Part shown: piece after piece, positions 1 through 7,700 of the stretch | Numbering within the stretch: the first letter of the stretch is position 1 | Layout of the letters: each line of letters starts with the position of its first letter | Origin: CAYSHJ01 sp964589725 | Lineage (GTDB): Bacteria > Planctomycetota > Planctomycetia > Planctomycetales > Planctomycetaceae | Assembly: GCA_964589725.1 (NCBI GenBank) | Contig: CAZPUJ010000195.1 | Span: forward strand, 1-10,697 | Length of the DNA stretch: 10,697 bases | Direction: 5' to 3' | Notes under the pieces: generated by a model | The model's input: the letters and a program-made list of their open reading frames with translations, nothing else | What the model was told of the DNA's origin: nothing | The model's database searches: none | Position numbers and translations under genes: made by a program

Positions 1-1
1 G

Positions 2-1588
2 ACGGAGAGCTCCGAGTGTCGCGGGCAAGAAGCTCGGAAGGTCAATGCCCGAGGTCCGGAACATGGTACATTGGTCATCTGTGGCGGAGGCATCTTGCCG
101 GACCCGCTGCGGCAAAAAGTGGTCGATCTCGCGGGAGGCGAGCAGGCGCGGGTCGTGATCATCTCCACGGCCAGTCAGACGGCGGACAGCCCTGACCTCG
201 AACTATATGTCACTTGGTGGCGTCAGCAAAAACTCGCGGACCTGACGATTCTGCACACTCGCTCGCGCGAGGAAGCTGAATGCGCCGAGTTTTCTGAACC
301 ACTGACACGCGCGACCGGCGTTTGGTTTCTGGGCGGCAATCAAGCCTGGCTGATCGACACGTACTCCGGCACACGCACGGAAACCGAATTGCACAAGCTG
401 CTCGAACGCGGCGGTGTGATCGGCGGCACCTCCGCCGGCGCGGCGGTCATGTCGCGGCTGATGATTCGGCGCGGCACCGCGATGGTTGAGGTCGGACGCG
501 GATTCGGCTTTTTGGACGGGGCGATCGTCGATCAACATTTCGTACGGCGTTTTCGGCAGGACCGTTTGCTGAAGGTCATTGAACGATACCCCCAACTGGT
601 CGGCCTTGGCATTGACGAATGCACGGCGTTGGTCGTGCAAGGCCGGCGGTTGTCGGTCATCGGCGATTCCGAAGTGCGGATCTGCTTCGCTCGCACCGAG
701 ACGCAGGACGCGCGCATGGAAACCTTGCGTCATAACGACGAAGCGGACCTGGTGTCGCTCAGTCGCATCGCGACATCGCGACTGCAGCCGCAAACGTTGC
801 TCGTCGAATCGGTGCCGCAGGTACGCGACGGAACGTTGGTGATTGTCGGCGGCGAAGACATCCCGGCCGAAGCGACGGAACGATTCGCCGCGGCCGCCGG
901 TCTCGATGCGATCGTTGCGGTGGTGTCGCTCGACGGAGACGAGGATGCGGACGCCGAATCGTCGCTGATGGACGATCTGCGCAAGGCCGGAGTCAAAAAC
1001 GTGCAGCGAGTTCAAGTCACGACGCGAAAAGAAGCCGAGGATCCGAAATTCATCGCGCTGTTGAAGACGGCGCGCGGCATCTGGTTCAGTGGCAGTCGGC
1101 AGCACCGGTTTGTCGAATCGTGCGGCGGCACAGTCACGGAAGAACTTTGCCATGATGTGCTGCGGCGCGGCGGTGTGATCGGAGGCACAGCCTCGGGAGG
1201 TTTGATGCAAGGCGAACTGCCGCTCAAGTCCAGTCCGATGCCCACCAAGAAAATTGTGGTCGAAGGTTATGAGCGTGGTTTCGGCTTCTTACCGGGTGTC
1301 GCGATCGTGCAGAGCTTCAATCGCCGCGAGCCGTCCGACGGCATGGCGCAGTTCAAACACGAGCACCCGCAAGTCGTGGGTTTGGGGATCGACGACTCGA
1401 CCGCGTTGATTGTGCGCGGCCACGTGATGGAAGTTGTCGGCGAGAATCAGGTCGCGGTCTTCGAAAGCACATCGCGAACGGAATCGCTCAAGCCGGCAAT
1501 GTTGGAGTCCGGCGACCGCTACAACTTCAAAGATCGCTCGCGCGTCGTCGCCACCACAGGCCGAGCCGACCAACGTGCTGGCGAGTGA
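2..1588 (+). CDS. Tandem-duplicated peptidase S51 (cyanophycinase-like) protein, 5' partial
   Basis: Two S51-type domains lie in one chain. Residues are numbered from the TTG at 71, but the frame stays open to the window edge and the preceding codons read GPEHGTLVICGGG, matching DGTLVIVGGE at the start of domain 2; the true start, probably with a signal peptide, is therefore upstream. Domain 1 (about 1-210) has the nucleophile elbow GGTSAG (Ser121), Gln91 in FLGGNQ, Asp154-Gln155-His156, Arg160, Arg162, Arg165 and Glu183 in GIDE. The spacing matches the Ser/His/Glu triad and substrate pocket known for cyanobacterial CphB, which cuts cyanophycin (poly-Asp-Arg) to beta-Asp-Arg dipeptides. Domain 2 (about 254-468) aligns along its length but has GGTASG (Ala374 at the Ser site), Ser415 for His156, Val413 for Asp154 and Asp442 for Glu183, so it is probably inactive. 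The family is clear. The cyanophycin substrate is inferred; another acidic or aspartyl peptide is possible. Confidence 0.88.
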   Translation, partial: TESSECRGQEARKVNARGPEHGTLVICGGGILPDPLRQKVVDLAGGEQARVVIISTASQTADSPDLELYVTWWRQQKLADLTILHTRSREEAECAEFSEPLTRATGVWFLGGNQAWLIDTYSGTRTETELHKLLERGGVIGGTSAGAAVMSRLMIRRGTAMVEVGRGFGFLDGAIVDQHFVRRFRQDRLLKVIERYPQLVGLGIDECTALVVQGRRLSVIGDSEVRICFARTETQDARMETLRHNDEADLVSLSRIATSRLQPQTLLVESVPQVRDGTLVIVGGEDIPAEATERFAAAAGLDAIVAVVSLDGDEDADAESSLMDDLRKAGVKNVQRVQVTTRKEAEDPKFIALLKTARGIWFSGSRQHRFVESCGGTVTEELCHDVLRRGGVIGGTASGGLMQGELPLKSSPMPTKKIVVEGYERGFGFLPGVAIVQSFNRREPSDGMAQFKHEHPQVVGLGIDDSTALIVRGHVMEVVGENQVAVFESTSRTESLKPAMLESGDRYNFKDRSRVVATTGRADQRAGE

Positions 1589-1666
1589 TCCGTCGCGGCA
1601 CCGGTGTCTCGCCTGTGTTTCGCCAGCGGCCTGGACCGCGCCGCTGACCTTCGCGTCTCGCTCTTA

Positions 1667-1792
1667 TACCTCGCACGGCCAAGTCTGACACATTTGGGAG
1701 ACACCCACACTAACCCGAAGCGTAAGCGAGGGCTGAGGTAGCAGTCCCTCGCTTACGCTTCGGGTTAGTGTCAGACTCGGCCGCGTGCGGTA
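1667..1792. repeat. Composite nested palindromic element, copy 1
   Basis: The element has an outer imperfect inverted repeat, TACCTCGCACGGCCAAGTCT... at 1667-1690 against 1769-1792. Nested inside is a near-continuous inner palindrome: 1707-1732 pairs perfectly with 1746-1771 (26 bp; core TAACCCGAAGCGTAAGCGAG) around a 13-nt loop. A spacer of about 20 bp separates the left outer arm from the inner hairpin, while the right outer arm directly abuts it. The same layout occurs in opposite orientation at 10270-10396. The inner palindrome is a repeat I recall as common in planctomycete genomes, where it yields spurious small ORFs reading NPKRKRG or LTRSVSEG. No transposase lies nearby, so a non-autonomous mobile or REP-like element is the likeliest nature. 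Confidence 0.85.
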
Positions 1793-1796
1793 TAGA

Positions 1797-1836
1797 GTCA
1801 CGCGGGTTTCGATGACGGCATGCGGATTCGCGTGAC
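1797..1836 (+). other. Inverted repeat in the leader of the amidohydrolase gene
   Basis: GTCACGCG (1797-1804) and CGCGTGAC (1829-1836) are perfect 8-bp inverted arms around a 24-nt loop, ending 34 bp before the chosen ATG at 1871. It could be a leader hairpin or an operator, or a leftover of the neighbouring repeat element. Its position just upstream of the ribosome binding site is the only hint of function. Confidence 0.4.
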
Positions 1837-1858
1837 AACCAACCGGCGGCAACAGCGT

Positions 1859-1864
1859 GAGGAG
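1859..1864 (+). promoter_or_regulatory. Ribosome binding site deciding the amidohydrolase start
   Basis: GAGGAG sits 6 nt before the ATG at 1871. It supports that start over the in-frame ATG at 1820, which would put 17 charged residues in front of a well-formed signal peptide. Confidence 0.75.
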
Positions 1865-1870
1865 ACGGCG

Positions 1871-4675
1871 ATGGAGCATTTCGTGCGCAATCAACGGCGA
1901 TGGATGTGGACGACTTTTCTTCTCGGTGTCGCGTTCTGCGCGACACAAACTCCCGTGCGAGCGATTGACAAAGATGAAAAGCTGTCCGTCGCGATTGTCT
2001 TTCGTGGCGCGCGGATTCACACCGTTTCCGGGCCAACGATTGAGAATGGAACGCTCGTCGTACAAGACGGGCGGATTGCCGAGATCGGGCCAGGCGACAA
2101 GGTCACGCTTCCGGCCGGGGTAAAGGTGATCGATGTCAGCGGCAAGGTCATTATTCCAGGACTCGTCGACAGTCATTCGCACTTGGGTGTCTATTCGCGG
2201 CCGGCGGTGAACGCCAACAGCGACGGCAACGAAGTGACCGATCCAATCACGAGCATCGTCCGAGCTCTCGACTCGCTGAACCCGTTTGATCCCGGCATCC
2301 GCATGGCGAACGCGGGTGGCATCACGACGGCCAACATCATGCCCGGCAGCGCCAACGTCATCGGCGGACAGACGATTTATGTGAAGCTGCGCGGCTATTC
2401 GCCCGAACAAATGTGGGTCGGTCCCAGCGAAGTGCTCGGCGGCTTGAAGATGGCCAACGGCGAGAACCCGAAGCGCGCCTACGGCGGAAAAGGCAAAGCG
2501 CCCTCGACACGCATGAAGGTCGCCGCACTGCAACGTGCGGAGTTGGTGAAGGCTCAAGAGTATCTCGCCAAGTGGGACCGCTATCAGCAGAAGCTCGCGG
2601 AGTTCGAAACGCAGAAGGCCGACGCCGAGAAAGCGAACAAAGACAAACCGAAAGACGACGTGAAGTCGAAGGACGCGAAAGATTCGAAGACAGACAAGGT
2701 TGACGGCGACAAAGCTGACTCCACCCCGACGCCCCCCGAACGCAACCTCGGGCTCGAACCGCTGGTCGAAGTCTTGCAGAAGAAACGGACCGTCCATTTC
2801 CACTCGCACCGAGCCGACGACATCTTGACGCTGCTGCGTCTGCGGCGCGAGTTCGGCTTCGACCTGGTCATTCAACATGGCACCGAGTCGTACAAGATTT
2901 TGGACGAGATCGCGAAAGAGGGCGTGCCCGTTTCGCTGACGATTCCCGACAGCCCCGGCGGCAAGGCCGAGGTGGTCGGCTTTATCGAAGAGTGCGCGGC
3001 CGAACTGACCAAGGCCGGCATTAAAGTCCACGTCAACACGGATGACCCGGTGACTGAAAGCCGTTTCCTGCTGCGAACTGCCGCGATTCCGGTGCGCGGC
3101 GGTCTGCCGACCGATGTGGCTCTGAAAACCATCACGCTGTACCCGGCTCAGGCGTTGCGGCTCGATCAGCGAGTCGGCTCGCTGGACAAAGGCAAGGACG
3201 CGGACTTTGTGATCCTCAGCGGCGAGCCGTTCAGCGTCTACACACGCGTGCTCGAAACATACATCGACGGCCGGCGTGTTTTCGCGCTCAACGACGACCG
3301 CGAGCGTTGTTTCCAAACCGGCGGTTTCGCGTTGCTCGATCGGTCGCGACTTCCCGACGCTCCCGCGCTCATCGCGCCGCCGCCGTCCGCGAAGACGCCT
3401 GCGACGCCGGCCAACGTGAAGCTCGCAACGTCGGAGAGTTCCGAGTTCATCGTGCTCGCCGGACGATTGCACACAGTCGCGAACGGCACGATCGTCGACG
3501 GAGCCGTGCATGTGAAGGATGGCAAGATCGTCTTTGCCGGGCCAAAAAAGGAACTCAGCGCGCCGGCGGGGTTGCCGGTGCTCACAGCCGCGAATGTGAC
3601 TCCCGGCCTGATCGACGCGGCGACGATCGTGCCGCTGTCCGGCGAGTACAACATCCCGGCCGATCAAGACGCCGACGAGGCCAGCGATCCGAATCAAGCC
3701 GACGCGCGCGTGCTCGATGCGTTTCATCCCGGCGAGCCGCTGTTGCGATATCTGCTGGAGCAAGGCATCACCGTCGTGCATTCGGTTCCCGGCCGATCGA
3801 ACGTTGTCGGCGGACTGAGCGGTGTGTTTCGGACTCACGGCCGCACAGCCGACGCGATGACCGTCCGTTTCCCGCAAGCGCTGATCGTCAACCTGGGTGA
3901 GATTCCCAAACAAACCTATTCCGGCCGACTACCACAAACACGCATGGGCACCGCCGCGCTCGTCCGGCAAGCCTTCGCCGACGCGGCCAACGCGAAGAAG
4001 AAAGCGGAGACGGCGAAGGACAAAGACTCGCCGCCGGATCGCAGTTTGAAACGTGAAAGTTTTTCCCTCGCGCTCGACAAAAAAGTGCAAACGATCTTCT
4101 CGGCTCAGCAAGCGGACGACATTCTCACCGGCCTGCGACTGAGCCAAGAGTTCGGCCTCGACAGCGCGATCGCGCTCGCGGCCGAGGGGTATCTGGTGCG
4201 CGATCAACTCGCCGCCGCGAAGGTACCGGTCTTCCTGCATCCAACCATGCAGCGAGTCGGCAGCAGCTTGGAGACGTATCACTCGTACCTGGGCAACGCC
4301 GCGAGCTTAGCCGACGCGAACATTCCGTTGGCGATCACCAGCGGCGGCGAGGGTTATGTGCCGAAGACGCGCGTCGCCCGCTTCGAAGCCGCCATCGCCG
4401 CCGTACATGGCCTTGGTTTCGAGCGTGCCCTCGCGTCCGTCTCGCTCGACGCCGCAAAGTTGCTCCGCATCGACGATCGCTACGGCAGCCTGCAGGCCGC
4501 CAAAGTCGCCGACCTCGTCCTGTTCGATGGCGACCCGTTCGAATATGCGACGCACGTGACCCACGTCATCGTTGACGGCCGCGTGGTCCATAACCGCTCC
4601 AACCGCAAGCCGATTCCGCTCGCCCAACGCCTCTTCTGGTCAGCGGTCGAGATGCCGTGTTGCTTGGGGTGGTAA
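1871..4675 (+). CDS. Secreted double-length amidohydrolase (imidazolonepropionase-like, COG1228 type) with an inactive second half
   Basis: The product is 934 aa with an N-terminal signal peptide (basic NQRR, hydrophobic WTTFLLGVAFCA, likely cleavage near PVRA), so it is exported. It contains two complete amidohydrolase-like units. Unit 1 (about 40-475) has the composite beta-sandwich start, PGLVDSHSH (metal ligands His102, His104), HSHRADDI (His311), VIQHGTE (His336) and VNTDDP (Asp391), then the closing KGKDADFVILSG motif. Lys172 in YVKLRG might be a bridging lysine, but this is uncertain. Unit 2 (about 523-905) repeats the same order, with GLIDAATI, SAQQADDI, AIALAAE and AITSGG where the ligands should be, so it should not bind metal. 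Each unit has a Lys/Glu/Asp-rich insert at the equivalent place (about 229-292 and 701-728), and a Pro/Ala linker (494-516) joins the units. Family members act on imidazolonepropionate, Xaa-Pro or Xaa-Arg dipeptides; the substrate here is unknown. Confidence 0.9.
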   Translation: MEHFVRNQRRWMWTTFLLGVAFCATQTPVRAIDKDEKLSVAIVFRGARIHTVSGPTIENGTLVVQDGRIAEIGPGDKVTLPAGVKVIDVSGKVIIPGLVDSHSHLGVYSRPAVNANSDGNEVTDPITSIVRALDSLNPFDPGIRMANAGGITTANIMPGSANVIGGQTIYVKLRGYSPEQMWVGPSEVLGGLKMANGENPKRAYGGKGKAPSTRMKVAALQRAELVKAQEYLAKWDRYQQKLAEFETQKADAEKANKDKPKDDVKSKDAKDSKTDKVDGDKADSTPTPPERNLGLEPLVEVLQKKRTVHFHSHRADDILTLLRLRREFGFDLVIQHGTESYKILDEIAKEGVPVSLTIPDSPGGKAEVVGFIEECAAELTKAGIKVHVNTDDPVTESRFLLRTAAIPVRGGLPTDVALKTITLYPAQALRLDQRVGSLDKGKDADFVILSGEPFSVYTRVLETYIDGRRVFALNDDRERCFQTGGFALLDRSRLPDAPALIAPPPSAKTPATPANVKLATSESSEFIVLAGRLHTVANGTIVDGAVHVKDGKIVFAGPKKELSAPAGLPVLTAANVTPGLIDAATIVPLSGEYNIPADQDADEASDPNQADARVLDAFHPGEPLLRYLLEQGITVVHSVPGRSNVVGGLSGVFRTHGRTADAMTVRFPQALIVNLGEIPKQTYSGRLPQTRMGTAALVRQAFADAANAKKKAETAKDKDSPPDRSLKRESFSLALDKKVQTIFSAQQADDILTGLRLSQEFGLDSAIALAAEGYLVRDQLAAAKVPVFLHPTMQRVGSSLETYHSYLGNAASLADANIPLAITSGGEGYVPKTRVARFEAAIAAVHGLGFERALASVSLDAAKLLRIDDRYGSLQAAKVADLVLFDGDPFEYATHVTHVIVDGRVVHNRSNRKPIPLAQRLFWSAVEMPCCLGW

Positions 4676-4720
4676 ACGCGAACGTGCTGCGATCATCGTG
4701 TCCCTTTGGCGAGACAATCT

Positions 4721-7700
4721 TCATTCTTTGGAGATCGTTTCATCCAAATTGAGCAACAACGTCGCGATCCCTGTATACGCGGCGAGGTCTGTCGGATTGA
4801 GCTTGCCGTCTGGCCGCGAGTCTCCGACGGAGACCAACTTCTTGGCAGCGGTTTCGTCTTTCTCGAAGGTGTGTCGCAAAAGCTGCAAGCGCTGGTTGAG
4901 CACGGCGAGTTCGTTGGAATTGGGCGAGCGTGATGTGCAGCGGCGGAAGGCTTCGGTCAGGCGGGCGGCATCATCGCCCCCGGGGCCGAGGAGAACTCGT
5001 TGGGCCAAGGTTCGCGCGGCTTCGACGTAGGTGACATCGTTGAGAGTGGCAAGCGCGTGCAGCGGCGTGTTCGTGCGGGCGACTTTGACTTGGCAGGTTT
5101 GTCGAGTGGCGACGTCAAAGAAGATCGTCGGGCCGACGATGCGGCGCCAAAACAAGTAAAGGCTGCGGCGATACAACGCCTCGCCTGTGTCTTGCTGGTA
5201 TTTGATGAAACCGAACGTCGCCTCTTCCCAAATGCCTGGCGGTTGATAGCCCTTCACTGGTGGGCCGCCGTGTTTCTCGACGAGCAGGCCGCTGATGGCA
5301 AGAGCCTGGTCGCGGATCATCCAGCTCGGCAGACGGTATCGCGGACCGCGCGCGAGCAAGCGGTTGTCGGGATCTTGCAAAGTAGCCATCTCGCTCCGCG
5401 AGATGAGCCTTGTGCGTTCAGCCTCCGAAGACTCCTCGCGACGTTGACCCGAATCGGACTGTGTTGACTCTGAACGTCTCGCCGCCGGGCCGAGTCGAGC
5501 GTGTGAAGGCTCGTCACGCGGAGCGTGACGGCTACTTTGCTGGTACGTCGCGCTGGTGACAATTAGCCTCAAGATATGTTTGGCGTTCCAAGCATTCTGT
5601 GGGTGCGAGTTCACGACGCTCGGTTGCGAGACGGTCGGTGCGACGAATTCGCTCGCCAGCCAGTCGAGTAATTCCGGGTGCGAGGGCTTTTCACCTTGTA
5701 CGCCGAAGTCCTCGGCGGTCTTCACCAGACCGGTTCCGAAGGAGATTTGCCAGTAGCGGTTCACGATGACACGCGCGGTGAGCGGGTGGTCAAGAGAGAC
5801 CAACCAGCGCGCGAGAGACAAGCGGTTTGTCGGCGTATCGGTCGGAAGCGGCGGCAGGATTGAGGGGATCCCGTGCGCGACCTTGTCGCCAAACTTGTCG
5901 TACGCGCCGCGGATCAGAATGAACGTGTCTCGCGGCTGCGCTCGTTCGCGCATGACCATCGTGCGCGGCTGCGCGCGTTCCACGCCTTCTCGCGCCTTGC
6001 GAGCATCGTCCACCCTGCGTCGAGCATTCGCGACCGCGACATCGTTGTTGAGTTGGAAGTCGACCAGTTCTTTTTTCTGCGCGTCCGAACGTTTGTCGGT
6101 TTCGAGCACGAGGATTTCGCGAATCTTGTCGGACAATCCGCGCAACGAAGTGGCTGGCGAGTTCGTGGTCGAGATTCGGAACTTGCCGATCACATGACTG
6201 ACGTGCGGCGACAAAAACTCCATCCAGAACGTCAGCGAGATTTCTCCGCTGTTCGCGTTAAGCGGTACCTTCACATCGAAAAGGGCGACTTGGGTCTTGC
6301 CGAAGTCGGACGCGATGGCCCAGCCGGTGTCGTTCTTTTTGTCGACCGCGTTGGCGATCGGGAAGCCCCCTTGCTCGAAAGTGGCTCGGAGGCCACCAAG
6401 TTCCACGGGCTTGCCGGCGACTTGCAGTTTGAATTCGGTCAGTACGAAGTTGCCGTTGTCTGCTCGGCCGGGGCCTCTGTTGATCAGTGTGTCGTCGGGC
6501 AGTGCCTCCAGCCGAATGCCGGTGATGTTTGCGAGCTTGGTTTTGAGCGTGATCGTGAACACATCCGTCGCCGGGTTCTGTCCGCTGACGAGTATCACGC
6601 CGTCGTCGGTTTGCGTCAGCGTTGCCCCGTTTTCGGAGGCGGCTGTCTCTGGAACGAGCACCGTCCACGTTGGCTCGCCGGTGTTGGAGAGACTTTCGCG
6701 AAGGTGCTTTTCCCACTCGGCGTGCGAGTCGCGGACTTTCTTCTCGACATCAGCGAGCTCTTTGTTGGCGGCGTCTTCGAGAGCCTTCATTTCGGCGATC
6801 TTTTGATGGCCTTCGGGCGTCGCGAGACTGATGACCGGATTCGCCAAACCGCCGGCATCGTTCGCGCCGCTCTCGTCGATCGAGTTGAAATAGGCCGAGA
6901 GCTGATAGTACTCGCGCTGCGTGAACGGGTCGAACTTGTGATCGTGGCAGCGGCAGCAGTTGAAGGTCAGGCCCATCCAAACGGTGCCGGTCGTCTCGAC
7001 GCGGTCTTGGACGTAATCGACACGCGACTCCTCGGCGATGCGGCCCCCCTCGCCGTTGATCATGTGGTTGCGATGAAAGCCGGTCGCGACGAGTTGCGAT
7101 TGTGTCGGGTTCGGCAACAGGTCGCCGGCCAGTTGCTCGACCGTGAATTGGTCGAACGGCATGTTGTTGTTGAGCGCGTCGATGACCCAGTCGCGCCAGA
7201 AGTACATCGTGCGCGTCGGGTCGCCTTGATAGCCGTTCGTGTCCGCATACCGCGCCGCGTCGAGCCACTCCCACACCATTCGCTCGCCGAATCGCGGCGA
7301 CTTGAGCAGCCGATCGACGACCTTGACGTAAGCCTCCGGCGATTGGTCGGCCAGAAACGCATCGACCTCCGCCAGTGTCGGTGGCAAGCCGGTCAGATCG
7401 AGAGTGACTCGGCGAATCAGCGTTTCTTTGGCAGCCTCCGGCGACGGCTGGAGTCCCGCGTGTTCGAGGCGTGCGATGATAAAGGCGTCGAGAGGATTTT
7501 TGATTTTCGATTTTTGATTTTCGATTTTGGGGACTTCGGGTCGGACAGGTTTCTCGAATGCCCAGTGCTTGCCCCACACGGCTCCGGTATCGATCCAACG
7601 TTTCAACAGGTCGATCTGCGCGGGCGTAAGTTCCCGCCCGGATTTCGGCGGCGGCATGACCACGTCCGGGTCGGTTGACGTGATCCGCTTGAGGAGTTCG

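Noticed and set aside
71..73. TTG at 71 as the start of the S51 gene
   Set aside because: It lies in the middle of the conserved first strand GTLVICGGG, and the frame is open to the window edge, so the true start is upstream.
203..1210. 335-codon minus-strand frame opposite the S51 gene
   Set aside because: Shadow of a recognised gene, with no motif of its own.
1624..1646. CAGCGG/CCGCTG hairpin after the S51 gene as a terminator
   Set aside because: A 6-bp stem with an 11-nt loop and no T-run is not distinguishable from chance in GC-rich DNA.
1820..1822. ATG at 1820 as the amidohydrolase start
   Set aside because: It lies inside the leader hairpin region and places a polar extension before the signal peptide; GAGGAG precedes the ATG at 1871.
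1664..3913. 749-codon open frame on the minus strand opposite the amidohydrolase
   Set aside because: It runs antisense to a gene with clear motifs, its translation is Arg/His/Gly-rich with no recognisable domain, and one end lies in the repeat element. It is a high-GC shadow.
5873..7678. 601-codon open frame on the plus strand opposite the PSCyt1 gene
   Set aside because: It is antisense to strongly recognised DUF1549 coding sequence and its composition is that of a complementary-strand artefact.
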